Shown: one piece after another, positions 26,452 to 34,558 of the stretch | Layout: every line of letters begins with the position of its first letter | Numbering within the stretch: the stretch's first letter is position 1 | The notes under the pieces: generated by a model | The model's input: only the letters and a program-made list of their open reading frames with translations | Told to the model about the DNA's origin: nothing | The model's database searches: none | Position numbers and translations under genes: made by a program | Assembly: GCA_035459965.1 (NCBI GenBank) | Contig: DATHXC010000004.1 | Location: 1-64,000, forward strand | Direction: 5' to 3' | DNA from: DATHXC01 sp035459965 | Lineage (GTDB): Bacteria > Pseudomonadota > Gammaproteobacteria > Burkholderiales > Methylophilaceae | DNA length: 64,000 nt

Positions 26452-26480
26452 AATGTCCGCTATCGACCCAAAGCGGTCAT
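26452..26480 (+). repeat. Dispersed intergenic repeat, copy 2
   Basis: AATGTCCGCTATCGACCCAA followed by AGCGGTCAT. It contains the 16-base core at 26459-26474, identical to copies near 22478 and 34397. Together with copy 1 it brackets the 4-kb MFS/hydrolase/cyclophilin-like/LysR block. Confidence 0.8.
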
Positions 26481-26598
26481 CAACGCTTGAGGTAAATCAT
26501 ATCGAAAAGATGCCTGGCTGAACATGGTTATTTGTTTAGGATACTGATTGAAACCGAGGCAAAATAAGTCAATGGTCAATATTTTTTAGGATATCAAC

Positions 26599-26988
26599 AT
26601 GGTTGGTGGCTGTTTGTGTGGAGCGATTCGTTACGAAGTGTTGGTGAGTCCAACCACAGTTGCGAACTGTCATTGCTCAATGTGCAGAAAGCATAGCGGA
26701 GCCGCTTATCTAACGTATCTGGCAATAGTGCGTGAGGGGTTCAGTTTGATTAAGGGAGAACTGGCAATATTCAGGTCTTCAGATCAAGCTATACGCTGCC
26801 ATTGTGGCACTTGTGGTAGCCCACTGACATTTGAGTTTGACGCAGACCCTGATGTTGTTTGGATCACTGCGGGAAGTCTTGATGATCCGAATTGGATCAT
26901 ACCCTCCGAAAATTGGTACATAAACAGCAAGCTGGACTGGGTTGAACTGGACCACTCCATACATGGCTGGCCCGAGGGACCGGGTTAA
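26599..26988 (+). CDS. GFA/CENP-V family zinc protein (glutathione-dependent formaldehyde-activating-like)
   Basis: A 129-residue zinc protein with the complete GFA cysteine pattern: C5-x-C7, C24-x-C26-x2-C29, and C67-x-C69-x2-C72. The founding member was proposed to speed formation of S-hydroxymethylglutathione from formaldehyde; most homologues have unknown roles. It is convergent with tdm, whose reaction releases formaldehyde, so a link with formaldehyde handling is attractive but unproven. A ribosome site (TTAGGATATCAAC) precedes the ATG. Confidence 0.83.
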   Translation: MVGGCLCGAIRYEVLVSPTTVANCHCSMCRKHSGAAYLTYLAIVREGFSLIKGELAIFRSSDQAIRCHCGTCGSPLTFEFDADPDVVWITAGSLDDPNWIIPSENWYINSKLDWVELDHSIHGWPEGPG

Positions 26989-27042
26989 AATTATTCAAAA
27001 CCCGTAGGTAAGTTATAGCTAAGTGTCATCTTTTAATCAGGC

Positions 27043-29367
27043 TTATGAAAGTAGTTTTTCGCGCTTGGGGTCATAAAATGGTAATTTCACGACTTCACCT
27101 GCCAGGCGTTTCTGCTGCCCATCCAGCTTGCCAACTTCAAGGCGTGTGCCGATGGCGGAAAAATCAGGTGCGACGCGAATCATGGCAATCTGTTTTCCCA
27201 TTAAGGGCGAATAGGTGGCGCTGGTGACGATACCAACTGGAAAACGCCCGTGATAGACCTGATCGCCATGGCTTGCGGCATCGCCACCCTGCAGGATCAT
27301 GCCGACCAACTTGTGACGACTCTCTGGTGTTTGACGCGACAATGCGTCACGACCAATAAAGTTTTCCTGTTTGGAGGCTAAAGGTACGCTGAAGCCAGTA
27401 CCTGCTTCAAATGGATTGATACTGTGGTCAAACTCGTGCTCGGCCATGCTCAAGCCAGCTTCGATACGTAATATGTCGAGCGCATTAAAGCCCAGAGGCG
27501 CGATCTGATAGGGCTGGCCAGCCTCCCAAACAGCGTCCCATAATGTTTCGCTATCATCCGGGTGACACCATACTTCATACCCCAATTCGCCCGTGTAACC
27601 GGTTCTTGAAATCATCACGGGCTTCCCCGCTGGCCCTCCCAGCCTGCCAATAGTAAAGTGAAACCATTTGAGCTTTTCAACCGTGGGCTGACTATCCGAA
27701 GTCCAAATGATTTTGCTTAACAACGCGCGGCTTTCAGGGCCTTGAACAGCAAGATTGTCCAGCTGTGCGCTGGCATTTCGAATGCTGACTTTAAAGCCTT
27801 TTTCTTGTGCTTTTTCCCTCATCCAGATGCCAGTGTATTCTGCGCCACAAAACCAGCGGAAGGCCTGTTCGCCCATGCGAAAAATGGTGCCATCATCCAC
27901 CATGCCGCCGGTTTCAAGGCAAATTGCCGAGTGTGCAATTTCACCTATCGCCATGCGGCTGATATTCTGTGTTAACACATATTGCAGAAAAGCCACGGCA
28001 TCGGGGCCGACGACTTCAAATTTGCGTAGCGCAGACAAGTCCAATATCGCCACGCGTTCACGGCAGGCAAGATATTCGGCATTGGTACCCCAGCCAGCAT
28101 ATTCAGTAGCCACCCAATAGCCAGCATAGTCGATAAATTTTTTGGTTAATGCGGAAGTTCGGGAATGAAAACCAGAGGTTTTGGTCATGCGCGGTAACTC
28201 CTCAGAAGTGTTGCGATAGGCAATGGCGCGGGGGAAATCTTGTTCAGCGTCGTAAATGCGTACATGAATATCCGTGGGATGCCAGCCATTTGCTGGATCA
28301 ATATCGTCCGGGCAGGCAGAAGAGGCGCAGACAAGGTCTCGATCAGCACGCAGTAAAATATAATCCCCGGCTCGTGACCAGGGTTCATCCATCAATACGG
28401 CTCCTGAGGCATCAATAAACGTGTTGAAAAATAAATTAATGGCAGGCCATCCAGCCCGTGGCGGAATGCCATACGGAGCTAATATCTGGTTAAAATTTTC
28501 GGTGCAGCTGATGTGGCCGAAATAGCCACTGTCTTCATAGTATTTGGGTGTACAGGCCAGCAAAAAGCTATCATGCCGGCCAACGGTATCCTGAACTACC
28601 TCGATCATCGACAGCAGGTCTGAACCGAGATACCGTGAATGCAAGCCCGGAACAGGGTTATTCAAGCCCATCACCGTTCGGGTGGCGGTGGCATCCAGGC
28701 CAAGCACTGTGCCTTGTTCCAATGCCTGTTTGTCAAACGCAATAAAGTCCGAGCATTGCTTGCCCGATACATCAATAATCTGTATCCATTCACCTTTTTT
28801 AACTTCATACGTCCGTGCCGTGGCGCGAGTAATACGCAGCTCCTGCTTGATTGGTGCTAATGGCGGAGGTAAAGGTGCTTCAGACAGGTTGGCGTAGGTA
28901 ACGGTGATCTCTATTTCAGTGACTGGCGTGTGTTCCTCAACTGACATTGCTGGGCCAGCCGCTGCAATCACGACGGTCAAATCATTTGCCGCGGTGAATT
29001 GAGCGTGTTCTTCACCAGCAACTGTTATAACCTGTTGCAGATAGGAGGCATCCAGTTGCCAGTTTTCAAATTGGCTACGCAGTCTTTGGGCAGCAGAGCC
29101 GCTCTGTTGAAGCTGCTGTTGAATACCCACCGCTTCCACTGGCGTGCGCTTGTCCAGCAATGCTGGCGCCAATTTGCCTTGTGTATCGAATACAATCAAT
29201 TCAGTGCTTTGGGCTTTATCCTGGCTAATAATTTCCAGTGTATCCCCTGCGCGCAGAGATAATTTAATCGCATGTTGTCCAGCCAGACGGTACTGGGTGA
29301 TGGGCTTGGTTGAGCCAGACTCAAAATAATAGTCTTCTCCCCACTGCCGTTGTTTCATTTCTTGCAT
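27043..29367 (-). CDS. tdm: Trimethylamine N-oxide demethylase (TMAO aldolase)
   Basis: A 774-residue fusion. The N-terminal half (to about residue 380) is the DUF1989 domain, repeated in part (VKKGEWIQIIDVSGKQCSDF) and rich in Cys/His (ACTPKYYEDSGYFGHISCTE), which binds metal in characterised Tdm. The C-terminal half is a GcvT-like tetrahydrofolate-binding domain (SRTGYTGELGYEVWCHPDDS). This architecture is specific to Tdm, which splits TMAO into dimethylamine and formaldehyde in the cytosol. The start at 29367 has AGGGTG seven bases upstream. It is divergent from the kinase-regulator operon that leads to tmm, so the same signal could control both sides. Confidence 0.9.
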   Translation of the reverse strand: MQEMKQRQWGEDYYFESGSTKPITQYRLAGQHAIKLSLRAGDTLEIISQDKAQSTELIVFDTQGKLAPALLDKRTPVEAVGIQQQLQQSGSAAQRLRSQFENWQLDASYLQQVITVAGEEHAQFTAANDLTVVIAAAGPAMSVEEHTPVTEIEITVTYANLSEAPLPPPLAPIKQELRITRATARTYEVKKGEWIQIIDVSGKQCSDFIAFDKQALEQGTVLGLDATATRTVMGLNNPVPGLHSRYLGSDLLSMIEVVQDTVGRHDSFLLACTPKYYEDSGYFGHISCTENFNQILAPYGIPPRAGWPAINLFFNTFIDASGAVLMDEPWSRAGDYILLRADRDLVCASSACPDDIDPANGWHPTDIHVRIYDAEQDFPRAIAYRNTSEELPRMTKTSGFHSRTSALTKKFIDYAGYWVATEYAGWGTNAEYLACRERVAILDLSALRKFEVVGPDAVAFLQYVLTQNISRMAIGEIAHSAICLETGGMVDDGTIFRMGEQAFRWFCGAEYTGIWMREKAQEKGFKVSIRNASAQLDNLAVQGPESRALLSKIIWTSDSQPTVEKLKWFHFTIGRLGGPAGKPVMISRTGYTGELGYEVWCHPDDSETLWDAVWEAGQPYQIAPLGFNALDILRIEAGLSMAEHEFDHSINPFEAGTGFSVPLASKQENFIGRDALSRQTPESRHKLVGMILQGGDAASHGDQVYHGRFPVGIVTSATYSPLMGKQIAMIRVAPDFSAIGTRLEVGKLDGQQKRLAGEVVKLPFYDPKREKLLS

Positions 29368-29465
29368 CTATTCACCCTGTTTGTGGAAAATTCCAGATTA
29401 AAAATTCCAAGTTAAAGCGTGCCGGTTTGATGTAAATTGACCAATAGTGTTATATATATTGCAAC

Positions 29466-29494
29466 AGTATTGACCTTGAGTGGATTTGATTCAA
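29466..29494 (-). promoter_or_regulatory. Candidate sigma-70 promoter of tdm
   Basis: On the minus strand, TTGAAT (29489-29494) and AATACT (29466-29471) are separated by 17 bases, with the predicted start near 29459. The TACYYC-type dyad at 29509-29524 lies 14 bases upstream of the -35 element (centre about -57), a usual place for an activator. The rest of the 347-base gap between tdm and the kinase gene contains that dyad and a 19-base tandem duplication. Confidence 0.5.
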
Positions 29495-29508
29495 TTCTCA
29501 TGATGGGA

Positions 29509-29524
29509 TACCTCATTGGTATTA
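29509..29524. promoter_or_regulatory. TACYYC-type dyad in the tdm/kinase divergent promoter region
   Basis: TACCTCATTGGTATTA lies in a TGGGATACCTC context that recurs in front of tmm and matches the half-site of the dyad in front of the permease/dmm operon. A NarL-family regulator encoded 1.4 kb away is the candidate binder. Confidence 0.45.
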
Positions 29525-29549
29525 CCTCTCCTGTAAATCCCGTCAAGTG

Positions 29550-29587
29550 GCATAAAGCTGTTGTTGATGCATAAAGCTCTTGTTAAT
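29550..29587 (+). repeat. 19-base tandem duplication upstream of the kinase gene
   Basis: GCATAAAGCTGTTGTTGAT (29550-29568) is followed directly by GCATAAAGCTCTTGTTAAT (29569-29587): two copies differing at two positions. It lies about 130-165 bases upstream of the kinase start. Confidence 0.75.
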
Positions 29588-29714
29588 GTAAGATAAGCCT
29601 CATCGAACAATGATGTTTTCTGTCAATCAAGGCATCAGGCGCTGTCTCATTTTCGTAGCCTCCAGTAATACTGGCGAGTAGATAAACGGACTTAGCCGAA
29701 AGGACAATGGAGTC

Positions 29715-30896
29715 ATGCTCAATACCAAACGAAAAAACTGGTCAGCCATACTAGAGTGGTTAGGTCAGACATTGCCGTTTGTAGCGACTAAATCTAACAC
29801 GTTGCCAACATTGAACCTCAATGACCTGGCCTTTGAACTCGCCACCGCAAAAGACATCAGCGAAACTTTGCCGAAGGTTATCCAATCATTACAGTCATTG
29901 ATGAATTCACAACTCGCTGAAGCCGAGCAAGGTGAAATGACGATTTTGTTTAGTAACCAGTTAACTTCCGAGTCATTTCTGCATCATGCAATGGCGCAAG
30001 CCCCTGCACAAAAATTGATTCAGGCAGTACATCATCATTTCACCATCAGAAAACCAGTGAACGGCAAGACTATCAAGCTTGAAATGGCCGGTGATACCTC
30101 TACCCTTTTGCCGATCCGACTCTTTGAACATGATCATCAGACTGTCTGGTTCATCATGCTGTTTAGACTATCTATCCCCAATGAAAGCAAACTGAAATGG
30201 CATGCTGCCGCCATTGAACAGACCCTCGCAAAAGGCTTACGAGCCTGGTTTGAACGCGAGGCCAAGGTCAAACAGGCGTTAGCGGCAGAGCGTGCGATTT
30301 ATGCGGCTGAGTTGCATGACTCCCTGGCACAAATACTAGGTTATCTTAAACTGAAAAGTGCCAAGCTCGATAAGTTATGTTTGAAGACCGAGTATGCCGA
30401 GCTAAAACCGATTACCGAGGATCTCGCAGCCTATACGCAATGTGCTTATCACCAGACTCGCGAATTGATTACGGCATCACGCCTCACCATGCAAAGCGAA
30501 AGTCTGTCAGAAGGTGTCATTAACTCAGTACGTGAATTTGAACACCAATCGGCGATTGTGTTTGAGCTCGATAATCGCTTGCCGATGAACGTGTTGCCAC
30601 CCAAACAGTCGATTCAGATTCTTTATATTATTCGCGAAAGCCTCAGCAATATCGTGCGGCATTCGCATGCAACGCATGCCTGGATTTCCCTGCGATTCAA
30701 CAGCGCAAGCGAACTGCAAATTCAGATTGAAGATAATGGTAGCGGCATTGATTTCAAAGCTGCCCGTGCCGATAGCTTTGGGCTACAAATCATGAATGAG
30801 CGAGCTGAGCGAGTAGGTGCCACGCTGCAGATTACCGACCGCCCAGCTGGCGGCACGGCGGTGAAGCTCACATTGAGTATTGGAGACAACGCATGA
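29715..30896 (+). CDS. Soluble NarX-like sensor histidine kinase
   Basis: A 393-residue kinase with no membrane helix. The N-terminal 190 residues have no recognised motif; they may be a GAF-like sensory domain. The HisKA_3 dimerisation box AAELHDSLAQILGYLK holds phosphoacceptor H201, and the ATPase domain shows ENDNGSGID-like EDNGSGIDF and a late GGTAVKLTL. It overlaps the regulator gene by four bases, and that gene overlaps the PAS gene by four. The order tdm / kinase-regulator-PAS / tmm suggests it senses trimethylamine, TMAO or a product. A homologous module lies at 43-47 kb. Confidence 0.87.
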   Translation: MLNTKRKNWSAILEWLGQTLPFVATKSNTLPTLNLNDLAFELATAKDISETLPKVIQSLQSLMNSQLAEAEQGEMTILFSNQLTSESFLHHAMAQAPAQKLIQAVHHHFTIRKPVNGKTIKLEMAGDTSTLLPIRLFEHDHQTVWFIMLFRLSIPNESKLKWHAAAIEQTLAKGLRAWFEREAKVKQALAAERAIYAAELHDSLAQILGYLKLKSAKLDKLCLKTEYAELKPITEDLAAYTQCAYHQTRELITASRLTMQSESLSEGVINSVREFEHQSAIVFELDNRLPMNVLPPKQSIQILYIIRESLSNIVRHSHATHAWISLRFNSASELQIQIEDNGSGIDFKAARADSFGLQIMNERAERVGATLQITDRPAGGTAVKLTLSIGDNA

Positions 30897-31606
30897 ATCC
30901 GTCGCCAATATCCAATCCATCGCTAATATCCGTAGTAGTCGTCGATGATCATCCTTTGTTTCGTCGGGGCGTGGTGGAGTTGCTAAACGATAGCGAAGAA
31001 TTCACGGTAATCGCAGAATATAACTCTGCTACTTCCTTGCTGAATCACCTGGATGAAACCTATCCGGATATTTTGTTGCTGGATTTACAAATGCCGGATC
31101 AATCAGGGTTGGCGGTGTTGAAACAGCTGCGTATCCATGATGAACATCTTAAAATCATTATCATCACTGCCTGTAGTGATCAAGCCATGTTGCTGGAAGC
31201 CTTGCGAAATGGGGCTAATGGCTATCTGCAAAAAGATACGCCGCCCGATGAAATCCTGTCTCAGCTACTTTCAGTGGTAAAAGGCAATGTGGTGATGAAC
31301 ACTGGCGCTGTGACCTCACTGGCATCGCACCTTCGTGAGATCCAGGCTGTGGAAACCAGTCAATCGAATTCGGCCATGTCGCAGATGACGGATCGCGAGC
31401 GTGAAACACTGTATTACATCGCCAAAGGGTTAAACAACAAATTGATTGCACGCGAACTGGGTATTAGCGATGGTACCGTCAAGGTGTATGTCAAAAACCT
31501 GCTGCGCAAACTGAATTTGCATTCACGGCTTCAGTTGGCGGCATGGGCGCACAATCAATCCATTACCTCGCTAGAAAGTGATTGGGTAAAGGGATTGAAC
31601 AAATGA
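30893..31606 (+). CDS. NarL/LuxR-family response regulator, probable methylated-amine regulator
   Basis: A 237-residue regulator with a receiver domain (acidic pair D18/D19, phosphorylation site D64 in ILLLDLQMP) and a C-terminal LuxR-type helix-turn-helix (TDRERETLYYIAKGLNNKLIA onward, about residues 162-225). It is coupled by overlap to the kinase before it and the PAS protein after it. I infer that it binds the TACYYC dyads found in front of the permease/dmm operon, tdm and tmm; this is not shown by the sequence itself. Confidence 0.88.
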   Translation: MNPSPISNPSLISVVVVDDHPLFRRGVVELLNDSEEFTVIAEYNSATSLLNHLDETYPDILLLDLQMPDQSGLAVLKQLRIHDEHLKIIIITACSDQAMLLEALRNGANGYLQKDTPPDEILSQLLSVVKGNVVMNTGAVTSLASHLREIQAVETSQSNSAMSQMTDRERETLYYIAKGLNNKLIARELGISDGTVKVYVKNLLRKLNLHSRLQLAAWAHNQSITSLESDWVKGLNK

Positions 31607-32382
31607 CATTACTCAAATGGCCACATAAACCGGCATCAGCACAACCAAGCGCTGCCCAACTCAATCAGCTATTCAATAGCCTTAGCGACGTGGTGATGTT
31701 GCTCGATGAGCAGCATCAAGTGCAACTCATCAATCAATGTTGGGAGCGCATTACTGGCATCAGTGTAGAGCATACGCAGGGGCGTCAGTTTGAGGACTTC
31801 CTGCATCCGGAAGATATTCCAAACTGGACACGGTTATTGCAGAACATGCGAGCAGACAGTAAAGAGGTCATCTGGCTTCGATTAATCAGTGCCAGTGGTG
31901 AACTGCGTTGGTGTGAAATGCTGTTGCAGGCAATGGAGCCAAACACCCTTTATCCGCTATCGGCAACGCTGTATGACATTACGCCGAAGGTGCGTTCCGA
32001 GCAGGTACGTCATGCCAGTCATCGAAGTCTGCAAAGCCTGGTAGACCGTTTGCCAGCTATGTTATATCGGGCGCGGAACAATATTAGCTGGTCGATGGAG
32101 TATGTGAGCGAGGGCTGCGAACTCATCACGGGTTACAGTGCTGAAAACATGTTAAATCAATCACAAGTTTCGCTTGGGGCAATGATTCATTCAGATGATG
32201 CAGCGTATGTTTGGGAACAGGTGCAAGTCGCACTGGAAAACCAAACGGCCTTCAATATTCAATATCGTTTAACCCGGGCCGATGGCCAGCAAATTCTGGT
32301 TCAGGATAAAGGCCGGGGTTTGTATTCGGAAAGTGGCATGGTGCTGGGTGTAGAAGGCATTATCTTTCAAGTCGAGGAATAA
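31603..32382 (+). CDS. Two-PAS-domain sensory protein without output domain
   Basis: A 259-residue soluble protein with two PAS folds: residues of about 18-125 (SLSDVVMLLDEQHQVQLINQ-like opening) and 140-255 (LPAMLYRARNNISWSMEYVS). No kinase, GGDEF or DNA-binding domain is present. The start at 31603 uses an ATGA overlap with the regulator stop. Since the neighbouring kinase is soluble, this protein may supply ligand sensing or tune the kinase. Its second PAS domain is clearly homologous to that of the membrane PAS protein at 43366-44769. Confidence 0.8.
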   Translation: MTLLKWPHKPASAQPSAAQLNQLFNSLSDVVMLLDEQHQVQLINQCWERITGISVEHTQGRQFEDFLHPEDIPNWTRLLQNMRADSKEVIWLRLISASGELRWCEMLLQAMEPNTLYPLSATLYDITPKVRSEQVRHASHRSLQSLVDRLPAMLYRARNNISWSMEYVSEGCELITGYSAENMLNQSQVSLGAMIHSDDAAYVWEQVQVALENQTAFNIQYRLTRADGQQILVQDKGRGLYSESGMVLGVEGIIFQVEE

Positions 32383-32496
32383 GCTGCCTGTCAGCTAGAA
32401 GGCTCTGTTTAACGGCCTGAGCGTGCGATTTTAATTTGCATTCACGTGCAAACCCAGGCTGCACTATGCCTCGACCACCATTTACCCTGTTTGGGA

Positions 32497-32512
32497 TACC
32501 TCTTGAAGAGGA
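32497..32512. promoter_or_regulatory. TACYYC-type dyad upstream of tmm
   Basis: TACCTCTTGAAGAGGA contains the perfect inverted repeat CCTCTT-GAAGAGG, again preceded by TGGGA as at the tdm site. A weak promoter-like pair (TTTTCA 32514-32519, TATTTT 32536-32541) follows, placing the dyad near -43. Binding by the neighbouring LuxR-type regulator is inferred. Confidence 0.45.
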
Positions 32513-32603
32513 TTTTTCATCCTGGCGTAGCAGGTTATTTTGATGCATATGGCTGGCTTTTATCTCCAGCGCATGATGATAAATAACATTGATGGAGAAA
32601 CCC

Positions 32604-33971
32604 ATGTCAACGCGAATAGCGATACTCGGTGCCGGCCCAAGCGGCCTCGCACAACTGAGAGCCTTTCAATCAGCCCAGGTAAAAGGGGCTGAAATTCCAG
32701 AGATTGTCTGCTTTGAAAAACAAAGCGACTGGGGTGGCCTGTGGAACTACACTTGGCGCACCGGTTCGGACGAACATGGCGAACCCGTACATGGCAGTAT
32801 GTACCGTTATCTTTGGTCAAACGGCCCCAAAGAATGCCTGGAATTTGCGGATTACACCTTTGAAGAACATTTTGGCAAACCGATTGCCTCTTATCCACCC
32901 CGCGAAGTATTGTTTGATTACATCAAAGGGCGCGTAGAGAAAGCCGGAGTACGCGACTATATTCGCTTTAACACCGCTGTGCGAAATGTGACCTACAATG
33001 ATGCCAGCCAAAAATTCACCGTGACGGTGCAAGACCACACGTCGGATACTGTTTACGCAGAAGAGTTCGATTACGTGGTCTGCGCGACTGGGCATTTTTC
33101 TACACCCAAAATACCGACCTTTGAAGGCTTCGGCAAGTTTGGCGGACGCATCTTGCATGCCCATGATTTTCGGGATGCGCTGGAATTCAAAGGCAAAGAC
33201 ATTCTATTGGTTGGCAGCAGTTACTCGGCTGAAGATATCGGGTCACAATGTTACAAATATGGTGCACGCAGCTTGATAAGCTGTTATCGCACGGCACCCA
33301 TGGGTTACCAATGGCCAGAAAACTGGGAAGAAAAGTCTAATCTGGTCAGAGTCGATACCGATACAGCCTATTTTCTCGATGGCAGTTCCCGAAAAATCGA
33401 TGCCATTATCCTGTGTACTGGCTATCTGCACTCCTTTCCGTTCCTCGCAGATGAGTTACGTTTGAAAACCAACAACCGACTGTGGCCGCTCAATCTTTAT
33501 AAAGGCGTAGCATGGGAAGATAATCCGAAATTTTTCTACCTTGGCATGCAGGACCAGTGGTATTCATTCAATATGTTTGATGCACAGGCTTGGTATGTGC
33601 GCGACATCATTTTGGGACGTATTCCATTACCTGAAAAAGCAGATATGAAGGCGCACAGTATGCTGTGGCGGGAAAAAGAGCTGACGCTACAAACGGCTGA
33701 AGAAATGTACACGTATCAGGGGGATTATATTCAGGAGCTGATTGATGAGACGGATTATCCGTCATTTGATATTCCCGCGGTTAATCAGACCTTCATGGAA
33801 TGGAAATATCATAAAAAGAAAAATATCATGACGTTCCGTGATCATTCGTATCGCTCTTTGATGACCGGCACCATGTCACCACCCCATCACACTCCTTGGT
33901 TAGAAGCGTTGGATGACTCTTTAGAAGCCTATCTTTCCGATAAAAGCGAAGTGGGTCTTCCCAGCCTTTAG
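32604..33971 (+). CDS. tmm: Trimethylamine monooxygenase (flavin-containing monooxygenase)
   Basis: A 455-residue bacterial FMO that oxidises trimethylamine to trimethylamine N-oxide with NADPH, oxygen and FAD. Motifs in order: FAD-binding GAGPSG near residue 9, the FMO-identifying stretch GKFGGRILHAHDFRD, NADPH-binding LLVGSSYSAEDIG, and the late CTGYLHSFPF segment. Length and motif sequence fit Tmm of methylotrophs and marine bacteria. The ATG at 32604 has GGAG seven bases before it; the five-residue longer frame is less likely. A TACYYC-type dyad lies about 100 bases upstream. The Tmm-Tdm-Dmm set completes trimethylamine to methylamine. Confidence 0.92.
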   Translation: MSTRIAILGAGPSGLAQLRAFQSAQVKGAEIPEIVCFEKQSDWGGLWNYTWRTGSDEHGEPVHGSMYRYLWSNGPKECLEFADYTFEEHFGKPIASYPPREVLFDYIKGRVEKAGVRDYIRFNTAVRNVTYNDASQKFTVTVQDHTSDTVYAEEFDYVVCATGHFSTPKIPTFEGFGKFGGRILHAHDFRDALEFKGKDILLVGSSYSAEDIGSQCYKYGARSLISCYRTAPMGYQWPENWEEKSNLVRVDTDTAYFLDGSSRKIDAIILCTGYLHSFPFLADELRLKTNNRLWPLNLYKGVAWEDNPKFFYLGMQDQWYSFNMFDAQAWYVRDIILGRIPLPEKADMKAHSMLWREKELTLQTAEEMYTYQGDYIQELIDETDYPSFDIPAVNQTFMEWKYHKKKNIMTFRDHSYRSLMTGTMSPPHHTPWLEALDDSLEAYLSDKSEVGLPSL

Positions 33972-33980
33972 TAGACATTT

Positions 33981-34009
33981 AATTTGGTCGACACTGGGTT
34001 GACCAAATT
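33981..34009. terminator. Hairpin between convergent tmm and thioredoxin genes
   Basis: AATTTGGTC (33981-33989) and GACCAAATT (34001-34009) form a 9-base-pair stem with an 11-base loop between converging genes, overlapping the last codon of the thioredoxin-like gene. AT-rich flanks make it a plausible two-way terminator, although there is no long U-tract. Confidence 0.5.
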
Positions 34010-34325
34010 ATCTACTGAGGCCTCTAAGCCCAGCGATGATTGCATCGGTGTTAGTAGGCCGAACTTCGCGACTGATTTCTATACCGTCTTTTACAAAAAT
34101 CAGAGTTGGCCAGAGCTTTACTATAAAGGTACGACCGAGTAGCCGTCCTTTGCCGTCTTCAATTTTTATATGCCGTATGTTTGGAAAGGCTCGCAATGCG
34201 TCTGCGATCAATGGCTGCGCATTTTGGCAGTAACCACACCATGAAGTACCAAACTCCAATAATGTTTCACCCTTAAGTGCTTTAATCTCTTCCTGGGTAG
34301 GTTCTATTTGGAGGTTATCGCTCAA
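34008..34325 (-). CDS. Thioredoxin-family protein
   Basis: A 105-residue cytosolic protein with the redox motif WCGYC (C30, C33) in the thioredoxin fold (ETLLEFGTSWCGYCQNAQPL) and a late cis-proline-like region KLWPTLIFVKDG. The WCGYC motif differs from WCGPC of classical thioredoxin and is typical of a small family of thioredoxin-like proteins annotated only by fold. It is convergent with tmm, and no partner gene is visible. It probably reduces disulfides; its target is unknown. Confidence 0.85.
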   Translation of the reverse strand: MSDNLQIEPTQEEIKALKGETLLEFGTSWCGYCQNAQPLIADALRAFPNIRHIKIEDGKGRLLGRTFIVKLWPTLIFVKDGIEISREVRPTNTDAIIAGLRGLSR

Positions 34326-34390
34326 AGAATACTAGGCTTTCAGAGTTATATGGATTGCTGGTTCACGCGCTTGGACAATTCTTATGTCAG

Positions 34391-34416
34391 ATGTCCGCTA
34401 TCGACCCAAAGCAGAC
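34391..34416 (+). repeat. Dispersed intergenic repeat, copy 3
   Basis: ATGTCCGCTATCGACCCAAA followed by GCAGAC. It contains the 16-base core (34397-34412) identical to copies 1 and 2 and in the same orientation, in the 233-base gap between the thioredoxin-like gene and the binding-protein gene. Confidence 0.8.
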
Positions 34417-34558
34417 TTCAAATTAACATCTACAATGCCTCACCGCTTGTTTTAAGTCCATTTTTAGAGAAGGTATGCGATTGGCGTACTTCATAATTGA
34501 CGTCATGATTAAATGTGGTCAGAATCATTCTAAATTCCATTAAAGCAGCCGCAAAAAA

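Noticed and set aside
22473..34416. The three repeats as a CRISPR array or insertion-sequence ends
   Set aside because: They are kilobases apart, in direct orientation and without spacers, cas genes or a transposase.
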